DNA of 64,000 nt from Thermaurantimonas sp046299575 (GTDB lineage Bacteria; Bacteroidota; Bacteroidia; Flavobacteriales; Schleiferiaceae): positions 124,001 to 188,000 of the forward strand of contig NZ_JBKBHX010000001.1 in NCBI RefSeq assembly GCF_046299575.1, given 5' to 3'. Below, one piece after another: positions 52,605 to 61,513 of the stretch. The position numbers and the translations under genes are program-made. The notes below the pieces were generated by a model, which searched no databases, was not told the origin of the DNA, and saw nothing but the letters and a program-made list of their open reading frames with translations. Each line of letters opens with the position of its first letter. Positions within the stretch are counted from its first letter, which is position 1.

Positions 52605-53558
52605 TTAAATGTCGTAAATCTGGATAACACCTGCAATGGTGCTAGTAGCATCGTCTTGAACGATAAGGGAGTTGATTTTGTGGGCTACCATAAGTTGTTC
52701 GGCGTCTTTTAGGCTGGCTTCTGGGGAGATGGTTTTGGGGTGTGGGGTCATGATTTGATGGGCGGTGAGGTCGAAGGCCTCTTTGCCACGGCGCTCGAGG
52801 AGGCGACGCAGGTCGCCGTCGGTGATGATGCCAACTGCGCGCTGATCGGCTGCCACAATGGCCAGACCAAGTCGGCCCTCGCTCATGGTTGATATGACAG
52901 AGGCTAATGGACTATCAGGTGAAATGACAGGTAGGCAATCGGTGCGCATGTAGTCTTTCACTCGATTGAGTAGGCGCTTGCCAAGACTGCCGCCGGGATG
53001 GAAGCGGGCGAAATTCTCTTCGCGAAAACCGCGAATTTTCATAAGGCTTACGGCGAGCGCATCACCTAGAGCCAGAGTGACAGTGGTGGAAGAGGTTGGA
53101 GCCAACTCAAGCGGACAGGCTTCGCGTGTGATGGCTATGAGCAGGTGAATATGCGCATTTCTCGCAAGAGTGCTGCCCTCATTGCCTGTGAGGGCTATGA
53201 GGGTGTTACCATTGTGGCGCAGGTAGGGTATAAGTTTGAGAATTTCGTCGGTTTCGCCTGAGTTGCTGATGGCTAATACGACATCGTCAGACCCCACCAT
53301 GCCGAGGTCACCGTGATAGGCTTCGGCCGGATGCATGAAAAAGCTCGGTGTACCTGTGCTGGCCAATGTAGCTGAAATCTTGTGACCAATGTGCCCCGAC
53401 TTGCCCATGCCGGTAACAATCACTTTACCGCGTGAGGCAGCAATAGCTTGTACGGCCTTAACGAAAGATGGACCCAGCAAAGAGGCAGTGCGCTGGAGCG
53501 ATTGAATTTCTATGTCGAAGGTTTGGCGAGCAATGTGCAGGATTTCCTCTGAGCTCAT
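52605..53558 (-). CDS. kdsD: Arabinose-5-phosphate isomerase (KdsD/KpsF family)
   Basis: A 317-residue isomerase turning ribulose-5-phosphate into arabinose-5-phosphate, the first step of Kdo synthesis. An SIS domain (about 35-185, with TGMGKSGHIGHKISATLASTGTPSFF and SNSGETDEIL) is followed by two CBS domains (about 205-255 and 265-317). EACPLELAPTSSTT is typical of the family. Its ATG touches the kdsA stop with no gap. Last in mrp-kdsC-kdsA-kdsD. Confidence 0.95.
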   Translation of the reverse strand: MSSEEILHIARQTFDIEIQSLQRTASLLGPSFVKAVQAIAASRGKVIVTGMGKSGHIGHKISATLASTGTPSFFMHPAEAYHGDLGMVGSDDVVLAISNSGETDEILKLIPYLRHNGNTLIALTGNEGSTLARNAHIHLLIAITREACPLELAPTSSTTVTLALGDALAVSLMKIRGFREENFARFHPGGSLGKRLLNRVKDYMRTDCLPVISPDSPLASVISTMSEGRLGLAIVAADQRAVGIITDGDLRRLLERRGKEAFDLTAHQIMTPHPKTISPEASLKDAEQLMVAHKINSLIVQDDATSTIAGVIQIYDI

Positions 53559-54332
53559 CTATGCAAATAAAGTATCTAGAAGTTCTTCAAATTCGGATAA
53601 ACGATACATGTTGGCGGCATCGCTAAGGCCTTTTTCGGGCTCAGGGTGAACTTCGAAGAAGTACCCATCAGCACCGAAGACTTTGGCTGCCAGTGCCATG
53701 GGCTTAACGAGGGCGCGATTGCCGCCGGTGACGCCACCACCCGGTTGCTGCACTGCGTGAGTACAGTCCATTATCACAGGGAAACCGTGCTGTCGCAAAG
53801 CGGGAATATTGCGAAAATCGACCACCAAATTGTTGTATCCCAGCATATTACCACGTTCAGTAAGCCAGATTTGTGAATTTCCGGTTGATAGAACTTTTTC
53901 GGCCGGATACTTCATGTCGGCAGCTGTAAGGAATTGGGCTTTTTTGATATTGACGATTTTACCCGTTTTTCCAGCTTCTACTACAAGGTCGGTTTGGCGA
54001 CAAAGGAAGGCTGGTATTTGAACTACGTCAGCTACTTGGCCTACAGGAGCAGCCTGATGGCTCTCGTGTATGTCGGTGGTAACTTCTAAACCAAAAGTAG
54101 CTTTGATATCGGAAAGCCAGGTAAGACCTTTTTCGAGACCAGGCCCACGAAAAGAGTTGACGGAGGTGCGATTGGCTTTGTCAAAACTGGCTTTGAAGAT
54201 GATTCGGAAACCTTTGCGGGCCTTGATGGCGGCAAGCGTTTGAGCCACCTCGGCCATGAGCTCATAACTCTCCATCACACATGGGCCTGCAACGATTACA
54301 GGGTTTGTTTTGGAATATTCAAAAAGCGTCAT
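53559..54332 (-). CDS. kdsA: 3-deoxy-8-phosphooctulonate synthase
   Basis: A 257-residue aldolase joining arabinose-5-phosphate and PEP to Kdo-8-phosphate. PVIVAGPCVMESYE, KASFDKANRTSVNSFRGPG, TDIHESHQA and DCTHAVQQPGG are all KdsA motifs. A Cys near the start (GPC) occurs as in metal-dependent forms. Directly follows kdsC and precedes kdsD without spacer. Confidence 0.97.
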   Translation of the reverse strand: MTLFEYSKTNPVIVAGPCVMESYELMAEVAQTLAAIKARKGFRIIFKASFDKANRTSVNSFRGPGLEKGLTWLSDIKATFGLEVTTDIHESHQAAPVGQVADVVQIPAFLCRQTDLVVEAGKTGKIVNIKKAQFLTAADMKYPAEKVLSTGNSQIWLTERGNMLGYNNLVVDFRNIPALRQHGFPVIMDCTHAVQQPGGGVTGGNRALVKPMALAAKVFGADGYFFEVHPEPEKGLSDAANMYRLSEFEELLDTLFA

Positions 54333-54869
54333 TCAGAGTTCGTTTTCGATGAATTCTTCGAGTTTGTCTTCGAGGCTTTGGGCTTCGACAATCATTGTGA
54401 ATACCTCGCGCAGAACGCCTTCTCCTCCTTTTGCTTCGCATATGTAATCAACCGGGTGGTAGTGCTGTACCAATCCATCGGCCGGTGCAGCAGAGAAGCC
54501 TACTTTGCGAAGAATTTTGAGGTCGTTGATGTCGTCTCCGACAAAGGCTATTTGTTCGTCGGTAAGTTGATAAGTCTGTTTGAAAAGCTCATAGGCTTCG
54601 AGTTTTTTCTTTACGCCTGTTTTTACAAAATGTACTTTGAGCGCTTCCATTCGTGTGGAAAGGGATTGAGAATGACGGCCTGAAATGCATCCGAGAATGA
54701 ATCCACAGTATCGCATGAAGGGGAAGAACTGCCCATCTTTTACGTGAAAAGCTTTTATTTCTTCGCCCTTAGAATCGATGATGATCTGGCCATTGGTAAG
54801 AACTCCGTCAGCATCAAAGAGAATAGCTTTGATGTTGTGAAGCTTGAGTTGAAGAAAGTCGTTTATCAT
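54333..54869 (-). CDS. kdsC: 3-deoxy-manno-octulosonate-8-phosphatase (KdsC)
   Basis: A 178-residue HAD phosphatase of the C0 type that releases Kdo. The nucleophile motif is LFDADGVLTNG (D-x-D), with a later G-D-D-I-N-D-L-K motif binding magnesium. In the Kdo context the KdsC call is firm. The kdsA ATG follows its stop directly. Seven bases separate it from the Mrp gene. Confidence 0.94.
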   Translation of the reverse strand: MINDFLQLKLHNIKAILFDADGVLTNGQIIIDSKGEEIKAFHVKDGQFFPFMRYCGFILGCISGRHSQSLSTRMEALKVHFVKTGVKKKLEAYELFKQTYQLTDEQIAFVGDDINDLKILRKVGFSAAPADGLVQHYHPVDYICEAKGGEGVLREVFTMIVEAQSLEDKLEEFIENEL

Positions 54870-54875
54870 ACGTAT

Positions 54876-56009
54876 TTACGATTTTTTAACGGCACTGCAC
54901 CCTGCCATAGTGGTAATGCGGGTCACTTCGGTAGGCGGGAGCATTTCGTTGCGAATCATGAGCTCTTCGATCATCCGGCGAATGAGGTGCATGAATGCTT
55001 CAGCTACGGGCGTTCCGTCTTGAAGAACAGCCGGACGCCCTACGTCTCCACTTTCGCGAATGCTTTGTACAAGGGGAATCTGGCCAAGTAGGGGAACATT
55101 TAACTCTTCTGCTAAGTATTTTCCGCCGTCTTTGCCGAAGATGTAGTATCGATTTTCGGGTAATTCGGCAGGCGTAAACCAACTCATGTTTTCGACCAAA
55201 CCGAGTACAGGTACATTGATTGACGGGATGCGAAACATAGCTACGCCCTTGCGCGCATCGGCAAGAGATACCGGCTGCGGTGTAGTGACGATAACTGCAC
55301 CGGTAAGCGGCACGCTCTGTACGAGCGAAAGATGAATATCGCCTGTACCGGGTGGCAAATCGACAATCATAAAGTCGAGCTCGCCCCAATAGGAATCCCA
55401 GATGAGTTGGTTTAGGGCTTTACTGGCCATTGGGCCGCGCCACACTACAGCTTGATTTGACTGGGCAAAAAATCCAATGGACAGGATCTTAACTCCGTAG
55501 CTTTCAACGGGCTGCATCATACCCCGGCCATTCACCTGAATGGAGAGTGGGCGTGCCTGAGGCACATCAAACATGATGGGCATACTTGGCCCATAAATGT
55601 CAGCGTCTACCAGCCCTACTTCGAAGCCCATTTTGGCTAAACCAGCAGCGATATTAGCTGCTACGGTTGATTTACCCACTCCTCCTTTACCTGATGCAAT
55701 GGCTATGATGTTTTTTACTCCGGGCAGTTCGCTGCCGCGAAGGCGTGGTGTTTCTTCTTTAGCTGACTCGGCTACGATTACATTTACTTTAACCTTTGCC
55801 TTAGGATAGGCGTGGTCGTGAATTGCCTTAAGGATATCTACTTCGAGTTTCTTTTTAATGTGTAATGCAGGTGATGGGCATTCGACATCTACAATCACCT
55901 CATCACCGAAGATTTGAAGATTGCGGAGGCGACCGCTTTCGAGAATGTTGGCATTATCGCCCTGAGCCGTAACATGACTCAGAGCTTCGCGGATCACATT
56001 TTTTTCCAA
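54876..56009 (-). CDS. Mrp/NBP35 (ApbC) family iron-sulfur carrier ATPase
   Basis: A 377-residue P-loop ATPase. It has a degraded MIP18-like N-terminal domain (about 1-85), a Walker A with the deviant SGKGGVGKST and the CXXC-type carriers not obvious. Also DLPPGTGD and the FFAQSNQAVVWRGPM.SKALNQL pattern of the Mrp/ApbC family. In other bacteria such proteins load Fe-S clusters. Its start is TTG at 56009; an ATG just upstream is followed immediately by a stop. Probably cotranscribed with kdsC, kdsA and kdsD. Confidence 0.9.
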   Translation of the reverse strand: MEKNVIREALSHVTAQGDNANILESGRLRNLQIFGDEVIVDVECPSPALHIKKKLEVDILKAIHDHAYPKAKVKVNVIVAESAKEETPRLRGSELPGVKNIIAIASGKGGVGKSTVAANIAAGLAKMGFEVGLVDADIYGPSMPIMFDVPQARPLSIQVNGRGMMQPVESYGVKILSIGFFAQSNQAVVWRGPMASKALNQLIWDSYWGELDFMIVDLPPGTGDIHLSLVQSVPLTGAVIVTTPQPVSLADARKGVAMFRIPSINVPVLGLVENMSWFTPAELPENRYYIFGKDGGKYLAEELNVPLLGQIPLVQSIRESGDVGRPAVLQDGTPVAEAFMHLIRRMIEELMIRNEMLPPTEVTRITTMAGCSAVKKS

Positions 56010-56034
56010 AGCTACATGGTATTATTTGTATTCG

Positions 56035-56042
56035 CAAAGGTA
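56035..56042 (-). promoter_or_regulatory. -7 promoter element for the mrp-kds operon
   Basis: TACCTTTG on the minus strand, exact TAnnTTTG, 25 bases before the TTG start at 56009. Confidence 0.6.
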
Positions 56043-56092
56043 CTCGTGAAGTAAGTACGAGTACTCAGGCAGCTTGTATTATAAGTTGCTAA

Positions 56093-56124
56093 ATAAAAAA
56101 ACCGCCCATGTAGAGGACGGTTTA
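56093..56124 (-). terminator. Terminator after the small lipoprotein gene
   Basis: AAACCGCCC and GGACGGTTT pair with one mismatch around a 7-base loop (56099-56123); an A run on the left is the minus-strand T tract, just past the stop at 56144. Confidence 0.75.
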
Positions 56125-56143
56125 GCTCTGTCTTCTGAAAGAT

Positions 56144-56665
56144 TTACTTTCTGCGAACGTTTACTTTGAAGGTTGTTTTTACGACTTGACCGGTGGTTTC
56201 ATCAGGGATATCTTCCACAAATTCCATTTCGATGGTGTTTTCGGTGTAGGCTTTTACGTTGATGTTGATAGTATCTTGTTCTGGACCAATTAGGCGAAGT
56301 TGTTGGTTGCTCAGAACGTTGTATTTGTAGAGGTCAAATACATTTTCAAAGCTTAGGGTATCAAAAGGAATTTCGGTACCACCGAGCACAATTTTTATAC
56401 CTACAGTAGCACTGGCCGTAGAGCTGATTTCTTTTGGATTGGCCTTAAAAGTGGCAACGCCTGTGAAGTTTGATCCTGTTCCTACGATGTCGACTTGTTG
56501 TCCGAGAAAATTAGCTTTTGCCGAAATGTCCATTTTGGTAAGTTCCCAACCACCAACAATGATTTCAGAAAGTGATTTTTGTTGAGGTTGATTATTATCA
56601 TCTCTCTTACAGGCTATAGCACTAATGAAGAGGGTCGACAGTAGTGCGATTGTGGTTTTTTTCAT
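56144..56665 (-). CDS. Small lipoprotein, lipocalin-like
   Basis: A 173-residue lipoprotein: hydrophobic start and lipobox ISAIAC (Cys about 19), then a KRDDNNQPQQ linker and a beta-rich body beginning ETIVGGWELTKMD-like (SEIIVGGWELTKMDI), a common start of lipocalin-like proteins in Bacteroidota. No enzyme motif. ATG 56665 chosen for the signal peptide; an exact promoter element lies upstream. Single-gene unit. Confidence 0.75.
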   Translation of the reverse strand: MKKTTIALLSTLFISAIACKRDDNNQPQQKSLSEIIVGGWELTKMDISAKANFLGQQVDIVGTGSNFTGVATFKANPKEISSTASATVGIKIVLGGTEIPFDTLSFENVFDLYKYNVLSNQQLRLIGPEQDTININVKAYTENTIEMEFVEDIPDETTGQVVKTTFKVNVRRK

Positions 56666-56692
56666 AGTAATTTGATTTTTTCTTAAGAACGG

Positions 56693-56700
56693 CAAATGTA
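56693..56700 (-). promoter_or_regulatory. -7 promoter element for the small lipoprotein gene
   Basis: TACATTTG on the minus strand, exact TAnnTTTG, 27 bases before the ATG at 56665. Confidence 0.55.
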
Positions 56701-56714
56701 AACAAAAGGTTATG

Positions 56715-57650
56715 CTAATCCATTTCTAAGCGCTCAATAATCTCTGGAAGTACCCGAATACTCGCTAATTCCCGGTATTTTTTGCGCGCATCCTCGGCAG
56801 GAGATCCGAAGTAGGTTTTTCCGCCTTCCAGGTCTTTGGTTACACCCGATTGTCCGAGGAGTACAGCTTTTGATCCGATTTTTAGACCTGAAGCTATACC
56901 TACCTGCCCCCAGAGGATGACTTCGTCGCCAATGTCCACACAGCCGGCAATGCCTACATGTGATGCGATGAGGCAGTTTTTTCCAATGATGGTGTCATGA
57001 CCGATCTGTACCTGGTTGTCGATCTTAGTGCCTCGGCCAATAAGGGTAGTAGCAGTCACTCCTCGATCGATGGTACAGCCTGCACCTATCTCCACGTCGT
57101 CTTCAATGAGTACACCTCCACCGCTGAGCAATCGGTCGTAACCCTCGGGGCGTTTTTTATAGTAAAAAGCGTGAGAACCAATAACTGTATTTGGCTGAAT
57201 AATCACATTGTCGCCAATAGTAGTGTCATTGAGTATGCGCACTCCGCTGTGGATGATGCAGTTTTTGCCTATGATCACCCGCTCACCTATTGTTACATAA
57301 GGCTCTATTACTGTGCCTTCGCCAATGCTGGCCTTTTCTGAAATAGGCACGGAGTTGTACGTGGTGGGGTTAAAGAAACGGGTGAGCTTGTTAAAATCCC
57401 GAAATGGGTCATCGGAGATTAGCAAGCCTTTGCCTTTAGGTACATCTACCTTTTTGTTTATCAGAATGACTGTAGCTGGGCTTTGAAGCGCTCTGACGTA
57501 ATATTTCGGGTGGTCGACAAATACGATGTCGCCTGGCTCTACGCGGTGAATTTCGTTAAAGCCGGTAATTAGTTGGTCTTTATCGCCTTTGTATTCGCAC
57601 TGAAGTAAGTTAGCGATTTCGGAGAGGGTATAGGGTCTAGGTAATTTCAT
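56715..57650 (-). CDS. LpxD-like UDP-3-O-acylglucosamine N-acyltransferase
   Basis: A 311-residue left-handed beta-helix acyltransferase. Hexapeptide repeats run from about residue 100 to 270, with the conserved GSHAFYYKKRPEGYDRL and IDRGVTATTLIGRGTKIDNQVQIGH segments containing the active His. An N-terminal uridine-binding part (about 1-95) is present. It lacks the final helices of the longer LpxD, fitting the shorter second LpxD-like protein found in Bacteroidota. Start overlaps the leuS stop by one base (TGATG). Confidence 0.88.
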   Translation of the reverse strand: MKLPRPYTLSEIANLLQCEYKGDKDQLITGFNEIHRVEPGDIVFVDHPKYYVRALQSPATVILINKKVDVPKGKGLLISDDPFRDFNKLTRFFNPTTYNSVPISEKASIGEGTVIEPYVTIGERVIIGKNCIIHSGVRILNDTTIGDNVIIQPNTVIGSHAFYYKKRPEGYDRLLSGGGVLIEDDVEIGAGCTIDRGVTATTLIGRGTKIDNQVQIGHDTIIGKNCLIASHVGIAGCVDIGDEVILWGQVGIASGLKIGSKAVLLGQSGVTKDLEGGKTYFGSPAEDARKKYRELASIRVLPEIIERLEMD

Positions 57651-60433
57651 CAGATTACAATATTAATAATTCGGCCTGGCACTACGATGATTTTTTTGGG
57701 CGTCTTGCCATCGAGGTATTTTGCAGTTTTTGGTTCAGTTAGCACAGCTTCTTCGATTTCTTTTGTTGAAAGTGATTTAGAAAGTACGATATTGAAGCGG
57801 GTTTTTCCATTGAAGCTCACAGGATATTCAAATGCGTCTTCCACAAGAATTTCTTCATCCCACTCAGGCCACGCTGCCAGTACGACTGACTCTCCAGGTT
57901 GCATTTTTTGATAGCACTCCTCTGCTAAGTGAGGAGCAAAAGGAGCAAGCAGTACAGCCAGTGGCACAAGAATCTGTTTTTTGTGGCACTTTAAAGCCGA
58001 CAACTCGTTCACGCAAATCATAAATGCGGAAACGCAAGTGTTGTAGCTGAAGTTTTCAATGTCGTGTGTTACTTTTTTAATGGTCTTGTGCAAAACTTTT
58101 AATTCATCAGTTGTAGGATCTTCGTCTGATACAGTAAAGTTGCCTTTTGCATCGAAGTGCAGGCGCCAGTATTTTCTCAAAAAATTGTACACTCCCGTAA
58201 TGCCGTCGGTATTCCAAGGTTTTGAAAGCTCAATAGGTCCGAGGAACATTTCGTACACCCGCAGGGTGTCGGCCCCATATTTTTCGACGATGTCGTCAGG
58301 ATTAATTACGTTATACTTCGATTTCGACATTTTTTCAACCTCACGACCTACCTTGTAGGAGCCGTCGTCTTCAGTTATAAACTCATAATCAGCATATTCT
58401 GACCTCCACTGCTTGAAGGCTTCAATATTCAAGGTATTGTTTTCCACCAGCGATACATCGACGTGCAGTGCCTGGGTGTCGTACTGCTCTTTTTTGCTGT
58501 AAGTAACAAAGCGCTTTTCGCCCTTAATTCGGTACACGAAAGCACTCATGCCTTGAATCATTCCTTGATTGATGAGTTTTCGGAAGGGCTCCTGAGTGCT
58601 TACATAGCCAAGGTCGAATAGGAACTTATGCCAGAATCGAGCATAAAGCAAATGGCCAGTGGCATGCTCAGAGCCGCCCATGTAGAGATCTACATTCTGC
58701 CAATAGTTTTCAGCATCTTTAGAAAAAGGCGCGTGTACGTTGTGAGGGTCCATGTAGCGCAGGTAGTACCAGCTACTGCCAGCCCAGCCGGGCATTGTAG
58801 TGGTTTCAAGCGGCCAATGATTGCCTTTATCGTCAATGTAGTACCAGTTTTGGGCACGCGCTAATGGCGGTTCTCCCTCTTCCGTAGGCAGATATTTGTC
58901 AATCGGTGGCAATTCCAATGGGAGCTGATCGACGGGCAATGGGCAGGGAATTCCGTTTCTGTAATAAATCGGGATGGGCTCGCCCCAGTAGCGCTGGCGA
59001 CCGAAGACGGCGTCGCGAAGTCGGTAGTTGACCTTGCGCTGGCCAATGCCGCGAGCTACCAATTCTTCGATCATGCGCTGTATGGCTTGTGGAACTTGTA
59101 AGCCAGAAATGAAATCGGAATTTACTGAGATTCCGACTTTTTCTTCGTATGCTTCTTTTGAAAAATCCCATTCAAAGCCTGGATCAATCACCTGGCGAAT
59201 GGGCAATTGAAACTTCAAGGCAAAGCGATGATCGCGACCATCGTGGGCCGGCACAGCCATGATGGCTCCTGTACCATAGCCCGATAATACATACTCGGCA
59301 ATGTAAACGGGAAGTTTCTCATCCGTAAACGGATGAATGGCATAACAACCGGTGAATTGACCAGTAACGGTTTTTACATCGGCCATGCGATCGCGCTCGC
59401 TGCGCGATTTTACGTACGATAGATAGGCCTCGACATCTGCTCTGTAAACATCAGTTGTGATTGCATTAACCAACTCATGCTCCGGAGCCAAAACCAAAAA
59501 CGTAGAACCAAAGAGCGTATCTGGCCTAGTAGTAAAAACTGTGATAGTAGGTCCTTGATCAGTCGCAAATCGGATGAGTGCACCCTCACTACGGCCGATC
59601 CAGTTGCGCTGCGATTCTTTTAGTGCTTCGCTCCAGTCTATGGTGTCTAAACCGTCGAGTAATCGCTGGGCATAAGCCGAGATACGAAGGCTCCACTGCA
59701 TCATCTTTTTTTGCTCTACCGGATGTCCACCCCTCTCAGAGAGGCCATCTTTTACTTCGTCGTTGGCAAGTACAGTTCCGAGTGCCGGGCACCAGTTTAC
59801 CACGCTTTCTGAACGGTAGGCCAGGCGGTAGTTAAGGAGAATTTCTTGCTTTTTTTCTTCAGAAAAATTCGCCCAATCTTGAGCTGAAAACTCCAACGGT
59901 TCGGTGCAGGCTGCATTGATCCCTCGGGTGCCATTCTTTTCGAAATGCGCAATGAGCGACTGAATGGGCTCAGCTTTATCGGTGTCTTTGTTATACCACG
60001 AGTCGAAAAATTTAAGGAAGATCCACTGAGTCCACTTGTAATAGGCTGGATCGCTTGTGCGTACCTCGCGACTCCAGTCGTAGCTCAGTCCAAGCTGATC
60101 GAGCTGCTGACGGTAGCGCTGTATGTTGCGCTCAGTGGTGATGGCCGGATGCTGCCCCGTCTGTATAGCATATTGCTCAGCAGGAAGCCCAAAGCTGTCG
60201 TAGCCCATCGGGTGGAGTACGTTGTAGCCTCTATGGCGCTTATAGCGCGCGTAAATATCACTTGCTATGTAGCCTAGTGGGTGACCCACATGAAGCCCTG
60301 CTCCTGAAGGATAGGGAAACATGTCGAGTACATAGTATTTTGGTTTCGATGGATCTTCTTTGGTTTCATAAAGTCTATGTCGACGCCAGTACTCAGCCCA
60401 GCGCTTCTCAATGTCGCGATGATTGTATTCCAT
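57650..60433 (-). CDS. leuS: Leucyl-tRNA synthetase
   Basis: A 927-residue class I synthetase. The HIGH motif is GLHVGHPLGY near residue 48, followed by zinc/CP1 editing segments (TVFTTRPDTLFGSTFLVLAPEH and GTGAIMAVPAHD.RDH.FA), and KMSKS within EKMSKSKYNVINPDDI. It has the usual C-terminal anticodon-binding part ending in PGRIINIVI. Full length. Translationally coupled to the LpxD-like gene. Confidence 0.98.
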   Translation of the reverse strand: MEYNHRDIEKRWAEYWRRHRLYETKEDPSKPKYYVLDMFPYPSGAGLHVGHPLGYIASDIYARYKRHRGYNVLHPMGYDSFGLPAEQYAIQTGQHPAITTERNIQRYRQQLDQLGLSYDWSREVRTSDPAYYKWTQWIFLKFFDSWYNKDTDKAEPIQSLIAHFEKNGTRGINAACTEPLEFSAQDWANFSEEKKQEILLNYRLAYRSESVVNWCPALGTVLANDEVKDGLSERGGHPVEQKKMMQWSLRISAYAQRLLDGLDTIDWSEALKESQRNWIGRSEGALIRFATDQGPTITVFTTRPDTLFGSTFLVLAPEHELVNAITTDVYRADVEAYLSYVKSRSERDRMADVKTVTGQFTGCYAIHPFTDEKLPVYIAEYVLSGYGTGAIMAVPAHDGRDHRFALKFQLPIRQVIDPGFEWDFSKEAYEEKVGISVNSDFISGLQVPQAIQRMIEELVARGIGQRKVNYRLRDAVFGRQRYWGEPIPIYYRNGIPCPLPVDQLPLELPPIDKYLPTEEGEPPLARAQNWYYIDDKGNHWPLETTTMPGWAGSSWYYLRYMDPHNVHAPFSKDAENYWQNVDLYMGGSEHATGHLLYARFWHKFLFDLGYVSTQEPFRKLINQGMIQGMSAFVYRIKGEKRFVTYSKKEQYDTQALHVDVSLVENNTLNIEAFKQWRSEYADYEFITEDDGSYKVGREVEKMSKSKYNVINPDDIVEKYGADTLRVYEMFLGPIELSKPWNTDGITGVYNFLRKYWRLHFDAKGNFTVSDEDPTTDELKVLHKTIKKVTHDIENFSYNTCVSAFMICVNELSALKCHKKQILVPLAVLLAPFAPHLAEECYQKMQPGESVVLAAWPEWDEEILVEDAFEYPVSFNGKTRFNIVLSKSLSTKEIEEAVLTEPKTAKYLDGKTPKKIIVVPGRIINIVI

Positions 60434-60464
60434 TACAACTTGTCGAATTCCTTCTTGTAAGCCG

Positions 60465-60472
60465 CAAAAGTA
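60465..60472 (-). promoter_or_regulatory. -7 promoter element for leuS
   Basis: TACTTTTG on the minus strand, exact TAnnTTTG, 31 bases before the leuS ATG. Confidence 0.55.
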
Positions 60473-60495
60473 GCCTATACTTAAGATTAATGGGC

Positions 60496-61086
60496 TTAAG
60501 GGTTTCTTATCACAAAGCGCAAGAATCCAAAGGGATCGTTAGGCAGAAGCATGGGCGTTTGTCTGCGGTAGGCAACATATTTGTCGCCGAATTCCTGAAT
60601 CAATCGACCCTCCTCCAGCATTGCACCTATAATGACATATGTAGATGTGATGGAGAGTAAAATGAGGTTTTTTTCTGATGGAACTGCTGCAAACAATCCC
60701 GCTAAAAGCGAAATGGTAGCAAAATACAATGGATGCCGGAGGTGACGGTATATGCCGGTTACGATCAATTGATTGTTTTCTGTCGGTTGCAAGCCTAAAA
60801 ATTCAGAAAGGCGCACCCTGCGAAATGAAAGAACGAATACCCGATACGAAAGCAAAGCCAACGTCAATAATACCAATCGGCCGGCAATGCCCGTGTTTAA
60901 ATAAATATTGGACGGACTATTAAGATAAAAAATCACTGGAATAGCTAACAGTATAACCGATGTGAGCGAATACAAAAGTCGGTAATTCTTTAAAGAAAGT
61001 CGGTGAGTTAAAAATTTCTTTACTGCCGGTGCTGCCAAAAGCGAATGCATGAAGTAGTAAAACACCAGACTCAGTGCCAACTTCAT
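60496..61086 (-). CDS. Isoprenylcysteine-methyltransferase-like (NnrU/ICMT-fold) membrane protein
   Basis: A 196-residue protein with about five hydrophobic segments and the SAM-binding pattern at the C-terminus: GIYRHLRHPLYF followed by EEGRLIQEFGDKYVAYRRQTPMLLP. The R-H-P and E-E...Y...Y...P spacing is that of the ICMT/phospholipid methyltransferase class. The methylated substrate is unknown. Starts with ATG 61086, 6 bases after apaG. Confidence 0.82.
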   Translation of the reverse strand: MKLALSLVFYYFMHSLLAAPAVKKFLTHRLSLKNYRLLYSLTSVILLAIPVIFYLNSPSNIYLNTGIAGRLVLLTLALLSYRVFVLSFRRVRLSEFLGLQPTENNQLIVTGIYRHLRHPLYFATISLLAGLFAAVPSEKNLILLSITSTYVIIGAMLEEGRLIQEFGDKYVAYRRQTPMLLPNDPFGFLRFVIRNP

Positions 61087-61092
61087 TCTTTA

Positions 61093-61497
61093 TCAATTTA
61101 AGATATGACTGGCTATTAGTTGAAATTCAGGAAATTCAATTTTAAAGAGCCGGGAATCTTCCGAAGATATCAAGGTGTAGTATCCTTTAATTTTTCCAAT
61201 GAAACTTCTGAAATGCAACAATGTAGAGTAGGAGAACGATGAATTTGGCAAGATTAAAGGCACCTGCCCTGTAAAACCCTCGCCGGATAGCTCGCTTGAC
61301 TGCCAATAGAGATCCTTTATTTCCCAATGCCGATTGGTGAGCAATAAAGGAAAGTCATTGTAATTCCGGATCACAATTTTTTGATTAAAAACAAACACAG
61401 GCCCAAGATGCGTCTTAAGCCGAGCAACAAACTGAGCTGAATGCTGTATTTCGATGCCGTTTTGGATGTGAAGAAACACTTTAAGATATTTTAACAA
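61093..61497 (-). CDS. apaG: ApaG domain protein
   Basis: A 134-residue single Ig-like ApaG (DUF525) domain. FNQKIVIRNYNDFPLLLTNRHWEI, GEGFTGQVPLILPNSSFSYSTLLHFRSFIGKIKGYYTL match the family. Function in bacteria is unclear (linked to polyphosphate or Co/Mg handling in older work). The frame starts with TTG at 61497; a GTG at 61479 is an alternative. Confidence 0.88.
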   Translation of the reverse strand: MLKYLKVFLHIQNGIEIQHSAQFVARLKTHLGPVFVFNQKIVIRNYNDFPLLLTNRHWEIKDLYWQSSELSGEGFTGQVPLILPNSSFSYSTLLHFRSFIGKIKGYYTLISSEDSRLFKIEFPEFQLIASHILN

Positions 61498-61513
61498 ACA
61501 GCTAATATACCAA

